The translations under genes were made by a program, and so were the position numbers. From assembly GCF_014529535.1 (NCBI RefSeq), contig NW_023503496.1, positions 3,190,799-3,254,798 on the forward strand: 64,000 nt of DNA, in the 5' to 3' direction. This DNA comes from Bradysia coprophila. Lineage: Eukaryota > Arthropoda > Insecta > Diptera > Sciaridae. A model generated the notes under the pieces. That model searched no databases. It saw only the letters and a program-made list of their open reading frames with translations, and was not told where the DNA came from. Positions 13,382 to 25,800 of the stretch are shown piece by piece; position 1 is the stretch's first letter; the number at the start of each line of letters is the position of its first letter.

Positions 13382-13634
13382 GAACCCTAACCTCAACTAT
13401 GTGAAAATATTGAAATTATTGGGCTGCCGCCGTTGAACTTTGTGTTTTGTCCGGATCAACAAAAGCGTTAAATTTAATAGATTTCCAAAGAATAAAAGGG
13501 GTTAAATTATAATTGTTTCTTGTATGTTTAAGCTCATTAATTTACAAGAAAACCATTCAAACATTTGTTTCTATTTTCAAACGTGAACAAAATGCCCGCT
13601 AATTTCCACTGCACATATTTTCAGGTTAGGTTCT
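13382..13634. mobile_element. MITE with AACCCTAACCTCAAC ends (uninterrupted copy)
   Basis: The left end GAACCCTAACCTCAAC and a right end ending AGGTTAGGTTCT are inverted. The interior matches the element at 40977-42477, but here the target sequence catttgttt (13562-13570) occurs once. It is therefore the empty site for the LINE insertion at 41182-42403. Confidence 0.75.
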
Positions 13635-14170
13635 CTGTTGATGATTTTTGACATTAACGTGTTACAAACTAAGTCAAATAAATTGTTTGTGGACTAATTT
13701 AATGAAGCCATGCATCATACATTAAGATTTTTCTGACTTTCCGGAAAAAACAAAAAACCTCTCAATTTTGTTTGATTTGTTAAATGGGATGTGGTGGCCT
13801 TCATTTTAACCTTTCAGAAACTGCAAACATATAGCTGTACAAACGTTTAAATTTAGTACTTATATGGTTCGGAAAATGTCGATAAGATCGATAGGCAAAT
13901 GAAACTAAAGCTCAAATGTAACAGATTTTGAAATTTTGATACATTTCTAGTTCATTTCGTCATAAAATTACTGTTGTCAGCGCTCTATATTTTTGTGAAC
14001 CAACCTCACTACTATAACAGTCCATAGATAATTTTACCACAGTGAAGTTATATCACCTGAACTGAAAATAGAGCTCAAAGAATGAGGAACTTAAAGAAAA
14101 ATGTGCCGCATCAACAGACCAACCGAGGTTTTCTACGTCAAATATTTTATTTCGCTAGCCACATTTAACC
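13635..14170. other. intergenic, no recognised feature
   Basis: AT-rich DNA between two MITEs. No exon, RNA gene or repeat structure was identified. Confidence 0.5.
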
Positions 14171-14708
14171 CAAGGTTCTGAAACACACGAAGGCGGGTGA
14201 CACCGAAATCGATAAACACACTCGGTACAGATAGTTTGAGATTTCCAACGTTCTGAAAGAACCACGTTAAGACAACTCTGAGCTGTTCACCAATGAAAGT
14301 AAATAGATAGGTATGGCCAGACGTTCAAATTTGTTCTAGCCGGAGCACATACGGATTTGCATGGTGCCACCTCATACGAACTCATTTCTAGTGCAAATTT
14401 CCACAAGAAATGAGTTCGTTTGAGGTGACGCCATGCAAATCCGTATGTGCTCCGACTTGTATGGACTGGCCATACCTACTTATCTACTTTCATTGCTGTT
14501 CACGAAGGCGGTGACACATAAAGTGAGTTCAGCGGCTACGAAGTTTATATGAAAAAGGCACCGTAACAAAAAGAAAATTCCGAATTTTCCTAAAAAAAAC
14601 ATTTTCTTCAATTTGATTTCACACACACAATCTGTACTGAGTGCATTTATTGATTTCGGTGTCACCCGCCTTCGTGGGTGTCTTTTAACCTGTTCTTTCA
14701 GAACCTTG
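14171..14708. mobile_element. CAAGGTTCTG MITE cluster, split by another MITE
   Basis: This segment starts CAAGGTTCTG and ends CAGAACCTTG. It contains one complete copy starting near 14248 inside an outer partial copy, and a different element (14291-14495) is inserted into it. Removing that insert and one copy of its target duplication joins a normal member of the family. A further partial copy follows at 14709-14868. Confidence 0.65.
14291..14495. mobile_element. MITE, CAATGAAAGT...GGTATGGCC family, copy 1
   Basis: The terminal inverted repeats are about 27 bp, starting CAATGAAAGT and including GGTATGGCC. Perfect 8-bp target duplications, ctgttcac, lie at 14283-14290 and 14496-14503. The interior is a nearly perfect palindrome around 14390. 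The 8-bp duplication suggests a hAT-type mobilising enzyme. A second copy is at 44760-44921. Confidence 0.85.
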
Positions 14709-14903
14709 GAGATTTCAACTTAAAGAAAATATTTTTTACGAAGATTCGGAATTTTGATTTTGGTAACTTGCCGTTTTCATATAAACTCCGTAGCTTTTGA
14801 CGAAATTTGTATGTCACCGCCATCGAGTTGATCACGAAGTTGTCTAAACGTGTTCTTTCAGAACCTTGAACTTTTCACACAATATCTAATGAGTGCGGTT
14901 TAG

Positions 14904-15025
14904 TTTGTTACGTCACTGTTTGTAAATATTTGTTTAGGCAAGTGTGAGGTTTGCGGAACGAGCCGAAGGCGAGTGGAGTAATCACACGTGCCTAAACAAG
15001 CATTCACAAGCAGTGACGTAACACA
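14904..15025. repeat. short foldback element
   Basis: TGTTACGTCACTG with TTTAGGCA at the left is repeated inverted as TGCCTAAACA and CAGTGACGTAACA at the right, forming a hairpin of about 120 bp. No gene is present. Confidence 0.6.
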
Positions 15026-15235
15026 TTTTACATGTTTGTGGACGGTAAGTGCATTTTCCCTGTCACAAGCAGTTATGTAAAGTGCACTTTACCGTGCATA
15101 AGCATATAAAACAAATTTGATGTCACCCAGACCTTTGTGAGTCAGAACCTTGGTTATATCCTCCACACTGACATTAGACCATACCTGGGTAGTTCACATT
15201 CATTGACATAGTATTTTTTGTAAAATTGTAACAAA

Positions 15236-16480
15236 AGAATTTATTTCTTTTAATCTGTCGCTACGTTTCGAGGAAATTCCTCGAGATTTCGTTCCAGAGA
15301 ATGATGAAAAGAAAAAGAAACAAAAGAATTGGGATCTGCCAAGGATTAACAGTAAGTTTGACGAGATGTTTGCATCTAGTGAACCCGTTGCTCGTGCAAG
15401 ACTACTTGCGTCATCAACTAAAGAATCTTCAAAGTGGCTGCAAGTAGTTCCATCGAGCCAATTGGGTTTACTCTTAGATAATAACTCCGCTAGAATTGCT
15501 GTTGGTCTTCGTTTGGGTTCTAATTTATGTGAGGAACATAGATGTGGTTGTGGCGAAATGGTCAAAAAGGATGGTTTACATGGTCTTTCATGCAAGATGA
15601 TAACAAAAGCCAAAATAGCTGAACATGATTTCTGAGCAGGATTTCCAAATATTATACAACCACCAGGAATATGTAGAGATGATGGTAAAAGGCCGGATGG
15701 TATGACCTTAATTCCTTGGAGTCATGGAAAAGCTATTCTGTGGGACGTAACAATTAGGGATACATTAGGGCCTTCATACATTAAGGAATCTAGCAAGAAA
15801 AAACGGTCAATTGAGTTACAAACAATTTTTTTTTTATCGATGGAGAACCTAATTACAAGACACTTTGTCTCGTATCATATGCCAAAAAAAGTTAAAACTT
15901 TTTTTATAAATCATTTTGAAAGTCACTAAAAACACGAAAATTCGAATAGAAATACAGTATGTCATCAAAAATTTTTGTATTTCGATTCGAATTTTCGTGT
16001 TTTCAGTGACTTTCAAAATGATTTATAAAAAAAGTTTTAACTTTTTTTGGCATATGATACGAGACAAAGTGTCTTGTAATTAGGTTCTCCATCGATAAAA
16101 AAAAAAAAAAAAATTGTTTGTAACTCAATTGCGGACATTGCGGATAAGGCGGAAAGATTTAAACATAATCATTACAAACATTTGAAAGAAAATTATTTGT
16201 TCACTCCGTTAGCTTTCGAAACTTTAGGTTGTATGGGGCCAGAAACTATGAAATTTGTTCAAAAATTGGGATCAATCATGAAGGCTGCTTCAGGAGAACC
16301 ACGTTCAACAGATTATTTATTACAGAAAATTTCAATTGCCATTCAAAGAGGGAACGCGGCATGCATTTTGGGAACATTAGGAGCTAATAGGGTAGATGAC
16401 TTTTATTTATTGTAAAATTTATTTTTTGAAAAGATCGATTTTTTACTGGCTGCGTCACTGTGAGCAGTCTTTTTTTTTCG
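15236..16480 (+). pseudogene. 5'-truncated non-LTR retrotransposon, broken by a deletion and a MITE
   Basis: This is a homologue of the better-preserved copy at 41182-42403. It keeps the ARARLLASSTKESSKWLQV block, a CGCGEMVKKDGLHGLSC zinc-type motif and RPDGM...LWDVT, which resemble the Cys/His motif and PD-(D/E)xK endonuclease region of R2-like LINEs. A deletion of about 30 bp near 15633 removes the residues after EHD and shifts the frame. A 324-bp palindromic MITE interrupts it at 15808-16131. The frame resumes at about 16133 and runs to a stop at 16415. The 3' tail (GTGAGCAGTC and a T run) matches the other copy. Confidence 0.75.
15808..16131. mobile_element. palindromic MITE inserted in the LINE
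   Basis: Both ends read CAATTGAGTTACAAACAAT and its complement, and the arms of about 150 bp are nearly perfect complements on either side of about 15965. Comparison with the uninterrupted reading frame at 42030-42060 places the insertion after the Ser-Ile codons. The target duplication cannot be fixed because the insertion point itself is palindromic. Confidence 0.8.
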
Positions 16481-16685
16481 CTTGTCAATAAACCACATTT
16501 TTGTTTTCGTAGAAATTCAAGTTTTTCTGGAATTTAGGGTGGAGTACAATAGTTTGATTTCTTGGCAAGAGAATAATTACAAAATGAACAAGCTAAACTA
16601 TCAGGAAAACTTTGTCTGCTTATTCCATAAAACAGTCGAATTAAGATTAAAGAAAAAAAATTCAAAAAGACTCCGTTGCACTCAA

Positions 16686-16691
16686 TTTATT
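16686..16691 (-). terminator. polyadenylation signal of the tyrosine-rich gene
   Basis: AATAAA on the minus strand, 113 bp after the proposed stop codon at 16804-16806. The link to that gene is inferred from position. Confidence 0.45.
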
Positions 16692-16803
16692 CATGCCGTA
16701 CGTGTGCAGCGAAAGTTACAAAATTATTTTAGATCCGAAGGCTTTAAAGGCATGGAAAAGCGATCGATGCGATGTTCTCATTTTCGAATTGTTCATGTGT
16801 CAT

Positions 16804-19800
16804 TTAGCAGAAGTAGCGACGTGTTGTGATTACTGTGCGGGTGACCGGTTCTTCACTCATCATCCTTGCTCGACTTGCAGCTTTATTAAAAAAAAAATTA
16901 TTAGGTTTTTCTAAAGATCTCTTGTGGTAGGTAGGTAGGTAGTTACTCACCTCTCCTTGCGCTGTAATAGTCCAAGTCACTGCAAATAAATTTATTTTAT
17001 TTTTTTTAAAACGTTTCCTATTTGTTCGACCTTTTTATTACTTTAATATCGAACTTACGTGCTATAACTTGGTTCCAAGCTAGAAGCGCGCGTATATCGA
17101 GTGCTCGGTGTACGAATATCTTGTAATAATTTTTCGGATGATGCACGGATGTCTTGCGCGGCCGAATTGAAGTCCTAAGTGGAATAAATCATTTTAAATT
17201 CCGTAATTAACCATTCTACATCATCAGAATTCTCACCATGCCATAGGTGTAATCGTATCTTATGCCTTCTGGGTGTTCAGACCAATCTGAACTTTTGTTT
17301 ATCTTAATAGTTGGCACAGTCAATTAAGTTTCTAAATTATGTAATGTCAAGCATTGTACTGTGCAATTTAGTTCATATTATAACGTTGATCTATAAACAA
17401 CAGTCTTTTGATTCGACATAAAATAATTGAACCTGAGAAACCGATATTCCTTAAACATTTGGGGGCTCAACCGGGATGTCGGTTGCTCAACCGTTTGTTT
17501 ATTTAATTCGCGTTGTAGTTGTGAGAGAAATCGGCTGTTTTTTTATCAAATTATCGGTCGATGAAAGTTTATGTTCCGACAAGTGCGAACAATCGCGTTC
17601 TAAGACAATAGACATTTTTGTGAATCATTCAAATTTGTATGTTTGTGAAAAGAATCAAATGGTTCTAGTTGTTTCATCGAAAAGATACGATTTAAAGAGT
17701 CAAGTGTTCAGCGAGTTGGAAGTTTTACGATTTGTGCCCATTCTCTCAATGTTCATTTGTGAGAAAAACGTGGATGGAAACAAAAGGTCGCTGGTTAACA
17801 AAAGATCCACGTTGTCTCAAATACACGCTTCGAAAATAATCATCGAATTGCAGTTTCATGTAGTGGCTCATGGATTGGCTTCGTGCTCTACTGTCTTTCA
17901 GTGTTCAATAATGACAGAGAAGCTGATTTTCGACTACAAATTGGTGCATTCGAGTATCACTATGCAATTAGTGTATGCCAGTACAGCTTGGTTGACGTCA
18001 CCATTTCTTTGTTTCAAAGTTATCGTGTGCAATAATCGTCTACCAAAGACAATCAATGGAGTAGAGCAGTGGTCATTTTATGGTTTCAATTTTGGTCAAC
18101 TGCAATCCGTACAGCGAAAACCGGAATTTACAATTTTGACTTTATGTGTTTCAATAGTCAAACATCATCGAGTATTCCACATTTCAATCGTTTGTTCGAT
18201 TAAAGTTTCATTTCGAGCATTGGTTTCGGCGTCTCATAACGGATCAAGCAATCATTCCAGTTCGTCTTTAAGCGTGTCAAAGGCCGAACGAGTCGGAAGT
18301 TGCAAGGCTGACAGATCAGCTGGATTTATTCATCTTGCAGTAATTGTTCCAACTGCCGTTTCTTCGTATTATTGTGGTCAATTGCAGACAGTCAATGGAG
18401 TATCAATGTGTGAACAATTAGCGGAATGTTTCTCGACTTGTTTATGGAACATGAGTAGTCTTCAACATCGTTCGCTGGAGAATGAAGCGCTCCATGGTAT
18501 CCGAAAACGATTATCCAAGAGATTCATCAGTCGTCGGGCAAAACCTGCCATTATGTACAACAAAAATGCTGCGAATTTTGTGGACTGGATAACAGAGCTT
18601 TCTAAGGCACAGCAGAGCGCACTGAGAGAACAAATGGACGAAATAGTCGCTTTATTTACCAACGACGGCGTCGATTGGGAATTCAATCCTACAACAGCAA
18701 GTAATTTCGGAGGAATTTGGGAAGCAGCAGTGCAATCAATGAAGTTTCACCTCAAACAAATTGTTGGGTCGTCACATCTCACGTTTAAGGAGCTGACAAT
18801 TCTTTTTTGTCAAATCGAGTGCGCATTTATTTCGAGACCAATGTGCAGCCTGACCGATGAGGATTTGAATTTGAGTTTATTTTTGAGTAAATTTTTCCGT
18901 TTCATTCATTTTATCTTCCGAGCCAATTTCATTTCATTTTGAATTTTTTGTGTTAGTTTTATTTGAAGACGATTTATAATGTCTTGGCCGGGAGTATGTT
19001 CAGACCAATCTGAACTTTTGTTTATCTTAATAGTTGGCACAGTCAATTAAGTTTCTAAATTATGTAATGTCAAGCATTGTACTGTGCAATTTAGTTCATA
19101 TTATAACGTTGATCTATAAACAACAGTCTTTTGATTCGACATAAAATAATTGAACCTGAGAAACCGATATTCCTTAAACACTGGGTACACTGAAGACATC
19201 AATCTGCCTAACGGCTAGTTCAAGAAATTTAATTAAATTTTTCAAAGTAAAGGTAGTGGCAGTCATATCAAAATTTTCAGTTTTTTGTTTAAAATTTCTT
19301 CATCAAGAGCAATGCTGACTTCTCGAGCTCTTAAGAGCAATTTGAAGTCATTTGGTCATTTCAGTTTACCGTGTATTGTGAAGTTACCATAGAGTTATAC
19401 TCGAGAGATGGCATGGTGGCGCTGAATATGACCAGACCATGGAGTGTCATTTACCATGATTGGTAAGTTAATTTCGAACGAATTGACGGTTATGTCGAGG
19501 ATCGTGTTGTGTTTGAAAATGTTAAATAAAACTTACTGTCACTGTGTCGAGCGATGCATAGCTGTTGTACTTGGGTACGTACGATGGAAGATATGCACGG
19601 GTCTTAAATGAAAGGTTTAAAAAGAATCAAGTAAATTATTTTTCTAACGGGACTACTTCCAGATCTTTGTTTTGTCCTATTCCGGTGTATGAGATCTGAG
19701 AAGCTCGAAAGGACTGTAATTCCACAAGTCAAAACAAGAACTGGGAAGCAGTTACCCTGCGATAAATACTAACCCTTGCATAACTCAATGGTGATATGTA

Positions 19801-22800
19801 GAGCGGCCGCTGAGAAGTGAATCAAAATTTAAACGAAAATCAAACTCAATTCATTTCATTCACTTACGTAGTATCTGTAAGAGTTGTAGTATCTATCGCC
19901 CACAAAATAGCTCGGCTAAAAAGAAGAAAAAATCCGTTTAGTCACTTGTAACCCAACAATGGAAAACTCTTTGCGGAAATTAACAAAAAATTTAGCAACT
20001 GAAGCAAGCTTAGCACATGTAGATCTCTTTATTTATGGGTGCTCAAGGTCTTAAGCGTTTTCGCGTTGACGTCGCAGTCAATATGAAATCAAACTCAACG
20101 ATCGATTTGACAACAAAATTTAGTTTTATTCTTTCTCATCGTAATCAATTTTCCTAGGCTGGTAGCCAAATAGTTTCTTGCGCATACCACTTGGTGCACT
20201 CACCATGACAGTGCCGCCTCCTTCTCTACGATCACGTCGTCGTCTGTCGACGTCTACGGAGCGTAATTTCTTGCGCATATACTGACGATATCGCGCATTT
20301 GGTCTTTGTTTACGCTCAGACAAAGGTGTATCGTCCAGATCAAATCTTTGATTTTCACTATATCCGCTAGACCTAAGTTCAGATTCTGTGTATGGGTAAA
20401 ATATTCGATCTGCTGGTGTCCTATCCGTGTCGTCTAATTCTTCTTCTTCGGCGACTTCTTCTTCATCAGCGTCTTCTCCGTCATCCTCTTCTTCGGCTTG
20501 ATGACGCAGCATCGCTTTCTTCAGCTTTTGCTGCTCTTTCTTAAGTTTTTTAGCTTTTTTAACTTTACCACTTTGTTTGTGACGTATCTTCCCTCCATCA
20601 GCTTCATAACAGCCAGACTGCGAAGGTTTCCTAATAAATCCGTGTCGGACACTACGATCACGTAGATCTGCGTTACTTTGTACAAATAGAGCTTTGTCAA
20701 TCTCTAGACGAACCAACATGCTAATAATTTGAGTATTTAGTTTCCCTGAAGTGAATTTGAAGCGTTGAAGTTTATGCGGAATTTTTTCGTTTAATTTCTG
20801 ACTGAAGTTGAGTTATCGGCTACCTACTTAGGTAGTTTTGATTTGATTTGCTCGTTCAGAGACCTCACCAACAGCCTTACAGCCAATAACAAGTGCAGTC
20901 TGGACCACCGCCTTAACATGACTTCCGAACCACGCCTCAAAGTCTGCAAATACTCTGTGAGGCAAGTAAGGTGCTCAATTGATATCTCGCCTAAATGTAG
21001 GCTAGACACTAAGCACACAAATTCGTCGTAAAGTTTGCAGCCTTGTGCGTGACCTTCTTAAAGGTTACTGTCTTGGTTTGAAAATGGTTAGTCTAGATCA
21101 AGGCGGAAACCCCAAAGTTTACAGCCTTGAGTCTAGATAAGAACGAGAATCTGAGCAAGCAGTGAACGTTTGTCAAGATCGGTAGGTGGAATATTTCGTT
21201 TGTGTGAATGAACAGCAATTATGGGCTTCTTACAGATTCTTTTCCTAGAACGCCCGAAGGGCTTTTTCGAGCCAGGCCGACCCTGAGTGTCAGCAATCAA
21301 TACATAGTGTAATGTCATTCAAATTGAATAGATAAATTTCATTGATGTTTGTATATCATCGCAACCATATGCCAAAGTCGAGTGGCAAGTAGTTATTCAT
21401 TAATTCATGCCCGAAATAGCAATTTTAATAATAAATTATTAATTGAGTGTATGCGAGCAGCGACGTTATATCAGAAATTACCAGTATATTGTTATCAGTA
21501 TAATGATATTCCAGCTCTTTGTTTCATACGACCGCTGTGATACCCATTCATAATAAATTAGAAAAATTTGTTTTTAAAAACTGAGTAAAGAAGTAGTAGG
21601 TACACCAGTAGGTACTTCGTGAAATTGTATACGATTGTATACGCTTATGACTGTTTACAATCATATTGTAGGTATAAGTTTGTGTTTCATGCTGCAAACG
21701 TTTTCACTGTTGAAACAGGTTTTGCGCGACAAATAGTATATGGGAATATAGCTCAGTGGTAGAGCATTCGACTGCAGATCGAGAGGTCCGTGGTTCAACT
21801 CCGCGTGTTCCCTAGTTTTTTTTTTAAGTCTCGTTCGGTAAACATGAACTTTAATGAGTGAACTGAAGGGAATACTATCGAATATTGCAGTGACGTCGAC
21901 ACTATTTAGACGACACGGAAAGTCTTTCAACGTTAGCAATGTAACAGTAGAGTTACTCTGATATGCGTGCTATAGAGGGATTCATTATGTACAAACGGTA
22001 GGTTATCATCAACAGAAGCTATGAAAGAAATTAGTCAGAATTTCAAGTTTTAAAAGACGATAAAGTAGTCTTGGTAATGCATTTGGTCACCTTTAATACA
22101 CCCACTTAAAGAACGACGCTTGTAAAAACACATTGCGATTTTATCGTTCGAATTGTAATGATGACGTCATATTGTAATAATGACGTCACATTGTAATGAT
22201 GACGTAACATTGTAATGATGACGTCACATTGTAATGATGACGTCACATTGTAATGATGACGTCACATTGTAATGATGACATCACATTGTAATGATGACGT
22301 CACATTGTAATGATGACGTCACATTGTAATGATGACGTCACATTGTAATGATGACGTCACATTGTAATGATGACGTCACATTGTAATGATGACGTCACAT
22401 TGTAATGATTATGACACTTGTTATGACGATCGTTGTAACCTTTGGAGGTTTTTGTGCAACGTCGTATATCCAATAAGGGAGCATAAGTTTTGACTTCAGG
22501 TCAACATTAAAGCCAGGGACTATTTTTGGGTAAACATTTCCCCAGACTTTCAAATATTTTCCTTAATTTTCCCAAAAAATATTTCGCTGAAAATTCTGGA
22601 AAATGTTTTCCCAAAAATAGTCCCTGATTAAAACAGTAGAATCGAATCGAATTCCGCCGAAACTCATATACGCTCCCTAATCCTCATTGAGCAATGCTCA
22701 ACCCCTAAGCCTGTATAAGACATCTGATTTTTTATTACGTACAAAATCCGACCAAATCCTCTCACAAAGAAGAAAACTGGGTGAATCTCCGTACGAGGAT

Positions 22801-25800
22801 CTAGATTTCTGCAATGTTAATTCTTTGCGTCAGGTACAACGTTATGTCCGATACCATCCACAGTATAGTTTGTACACTCAACTCAAAATAAGTTTTTACT
22901 TTTTGCCAGTGTTGTTTGTTTCCATCGTTTTATTCGTTCCACATGCAATCCATCACGTAATGCTACACAAATGTCTCTCTTTTCATTTCTTCCATTCCAT
23001 AAGGTACGAGTGAGTGCAACGACTCTCTCTCTCTCTGTATAGAGATACGTGTGTCTTGCTAAAAGCATTTAAATCGGTGTGTAAACACCACAGAGGAGTG
23101 GAATGAATGTAATGCATAACTGTCTGCAGAGAAGTTGGAATATATCTAACGCGTGGAAACAATAAATCGCCCAGCGAGACAGCATTTTGTTGTCTTGCGG
23201 CCAGAAAATGCGCAAAAATGTTTTTTGTTTACATGGTACTGAGTGGTTTGCTGGCCACAAGACAACAAAAACGTTGAGTTTACAAAACAAATCTCCAACT
23301 TAATTGTTAATTGCATCTGCGACACATATACTCTCTAAGGTTCACTACTCTCTCATAGCTGCCAGCTGTCATTCACATGTTCCTTCTATCTGGCCACATG
23401 CGTACCAACCTAACATTTCTCTGTTGAGATATATTTCAAGCTTCCCACACGCCTCAACAAAACATTTCCTAGCGAGACAGCTATGTATTACATTCATTCC
23501 ACTCCTCTGTGGTGTCTCAACACCGTTTTAAATGCTTTTAGCAAGAGACACGACGAGAGAGATAGAGTGAGTCAATATTTTATTCTCTTGCGGCCAGAAA
23601 ATGCAAAAAACCGTTTATTGCTTATACATAGCAATGAGTGGTTCTCTGGCCACAAGACAACAAACACTTTTATTGCGTTGGCTTTACGTTAAAAACAAAC
23701 GTCCAACTTAATTGCATCTGCGACACAAATACTCTCTACGGTACTATAGCCGCCAAAAACCTATATCATGAATCATAATCATGAAAATAAACTGAAATTG
23801 TTAAAGCTAATTTTCAATAAAATTCTATTTCTGTAATATATTACGTTAAGTGTATTTTGGGTGTTCGCGCGCGCACATAATTCCTTCGAATATTTCTTAT
23901 AAGTTATGAGCTGACAAAATTTAAACGAAATGAAAATAAACTTGACCATCATTCCAATAATAATCACCTGAGATGCGATAATAAAGCAGCTGTTAAGGTC
24001 GCACACAAATATTAGTCAAGGTTTTCAGTTACATGTTTTGTCTGGACATTACTTAATGAGCGTGCTTCGTATTCCTTGACCAAATATTGTCACGAAGAAA
24101 ACGATAATTTTTCGGAATGCATTTTCACCAACATCAATGTTGTACCCGATGATGCTTCAGTATAATATACTCAACATTCTCTCGATGGTATACATTTGAG
24201 AGGTGAAAAAATATTTTTTTTTAAAGAAAACATTCAATATATTTGTGTTACGTTGAGATAAATGAATGCTGTGGGTGGGAACTGGGTGTACCGCATAGTT
24301 AAATAATTCAGAAGTTACGCAGATTTATAAATACGATTAGAATGCGACGTTTTGTGGAAAGATTGACTATATTTGGCTTCGAGAGTTTATCTTTTGATGC
24401 TTTGAAGACCTGGCTACATATCTGATCACCAGAAGACTACAGTAAAGGACAATCAACTATCAGCCTAAGTTTGCATCAGCTGATTAACACCTGATCTTTC
24501 ACTCATAAAAACAAAACTGGTTATGAGTGTTTATACGGGATTTAACAGTCCACGCATCGCGTGGTAGTGGTAAAACGCTATAAACATAAACTGACTATTA
24601 GTTTTGTTTGTATGAGTAAATCAGCTGAAGCAAATCTCTTTCCTGTACATTCCATTTTAGGGTGATTTCTGAGCCATTAAACGACAACGTTACGAAGCAA
24701 ATGTGATGGCGCATCCAAGGTTCTCAAGGAAGAGGTTAAGACAGCCACTCACTACTCATTACAGATTGTGTGTGAAATCAACTTGATGAAAAAGTTTTTT
24801 TGCAGGAAAATTCGGAATTTAGTTTTTTGGTAAGTTGCTTTTTTCATATAAGCTTCGCATCCGCTGACCGCTGACGCAATTTTTGTGTCACCGCCTTCGT
24901 GATGAACTCAGAGTTGTCCTAACCTGTTCTTTCAGAACCTTGGGTGCAAATTTGTTAAAATTTTTAAGTTTAAGTCAAATATAGGTTTGATCAAATTAAC
25001 AGTAAATCCGAACTTTGACAACACGAACGACGACGATTTCATCCACAGAGATGAACATAACCTAAAAGTCAACAAATTTTGTTTGTAGATTATTCGTTAA
25101 AATCTTCGTTAACCAGAAAGTTGATGTTTCATTGCCTTCTGTGGATGTAATTTCACATTTTGAAATGACCTTGGAACAAACCTATACAGCCAGACGTTGA
25201 AATGAAGTTTGGGCCAGCCATCTGTCAAAATTTATGAAAATTTCATGCTACTAACTGGTTGTATGACTTTAGTTGGCTTGACTTTAGTCTGGAAGATTTT
25301 CTTGGAATATTTATGGAAGCAACGAATTTCAATCACATGGTACTCTAAATAGAGTGTTATGATGAAAGAGAAGAAGATATTCTGACAAGTACCCCAAGGC
25401 TAGTTTAAATAAACTGGTCTACTGTCCTCTCGCTCTCAACGAACCACGTTGAAAGAGAAGCAAATACTTTGACAAGTACAAGTATAATAACTAGTCTTCG
25501 GTTTTCTCGCTCTAATCATAACAGTCTATAGAGTACTGAAACTGGACAGTGTACGACACAAGTTTTGGCACTGTAAAATACGGTGTTCAGAAGTTTCAGA
25601 ATTGCACACCGAAATAAATATTTTGCGGTATTATGGATAAAAATTACCACATATCATTAACAGAACAGGTCTTGTACGAATTTTACGGGGAAGATTTTAT
25701 TTCTGAGCAACTTTAACTGCAAACAGAAAAAAATTTGGTGAAGCGGTATACTGAGAAAAAAGTGTCATTTTTAAGGCTCGCGAACGTCGAAGTAAGACTA

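Larger units (their letters stand above)
17274..19180 (+). mobile_element. BEL/Pao-type LTR element, internally deleted
   Basis: Two 184-bp LTRs (17274-17457 and 18997-19180) begin TG, end CA and show no differences by eye. A 5-bp target duplication, ctggg, flanks the element (17269-17273 and 19181-19185). A TGG-starting primer-binding-type sequence (TGGGGGCTCAACCGGGAT) follows the left LTR. The internal region is only 1.54 kb, against several kilobases in autonomous members, so this copy cannot encode a full Gag-Pol. Identical LTRs imply a recent insertion, here into an intron of the tyrosine-rich gene on the opposite strand. Confidence 0.88.

Noticed and set aside
22153-22409. Array resembling a CRISPR
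   Set aside because: There are no unique spacers, the units are head to tail, and the surrounding DNA is eukaryotic.
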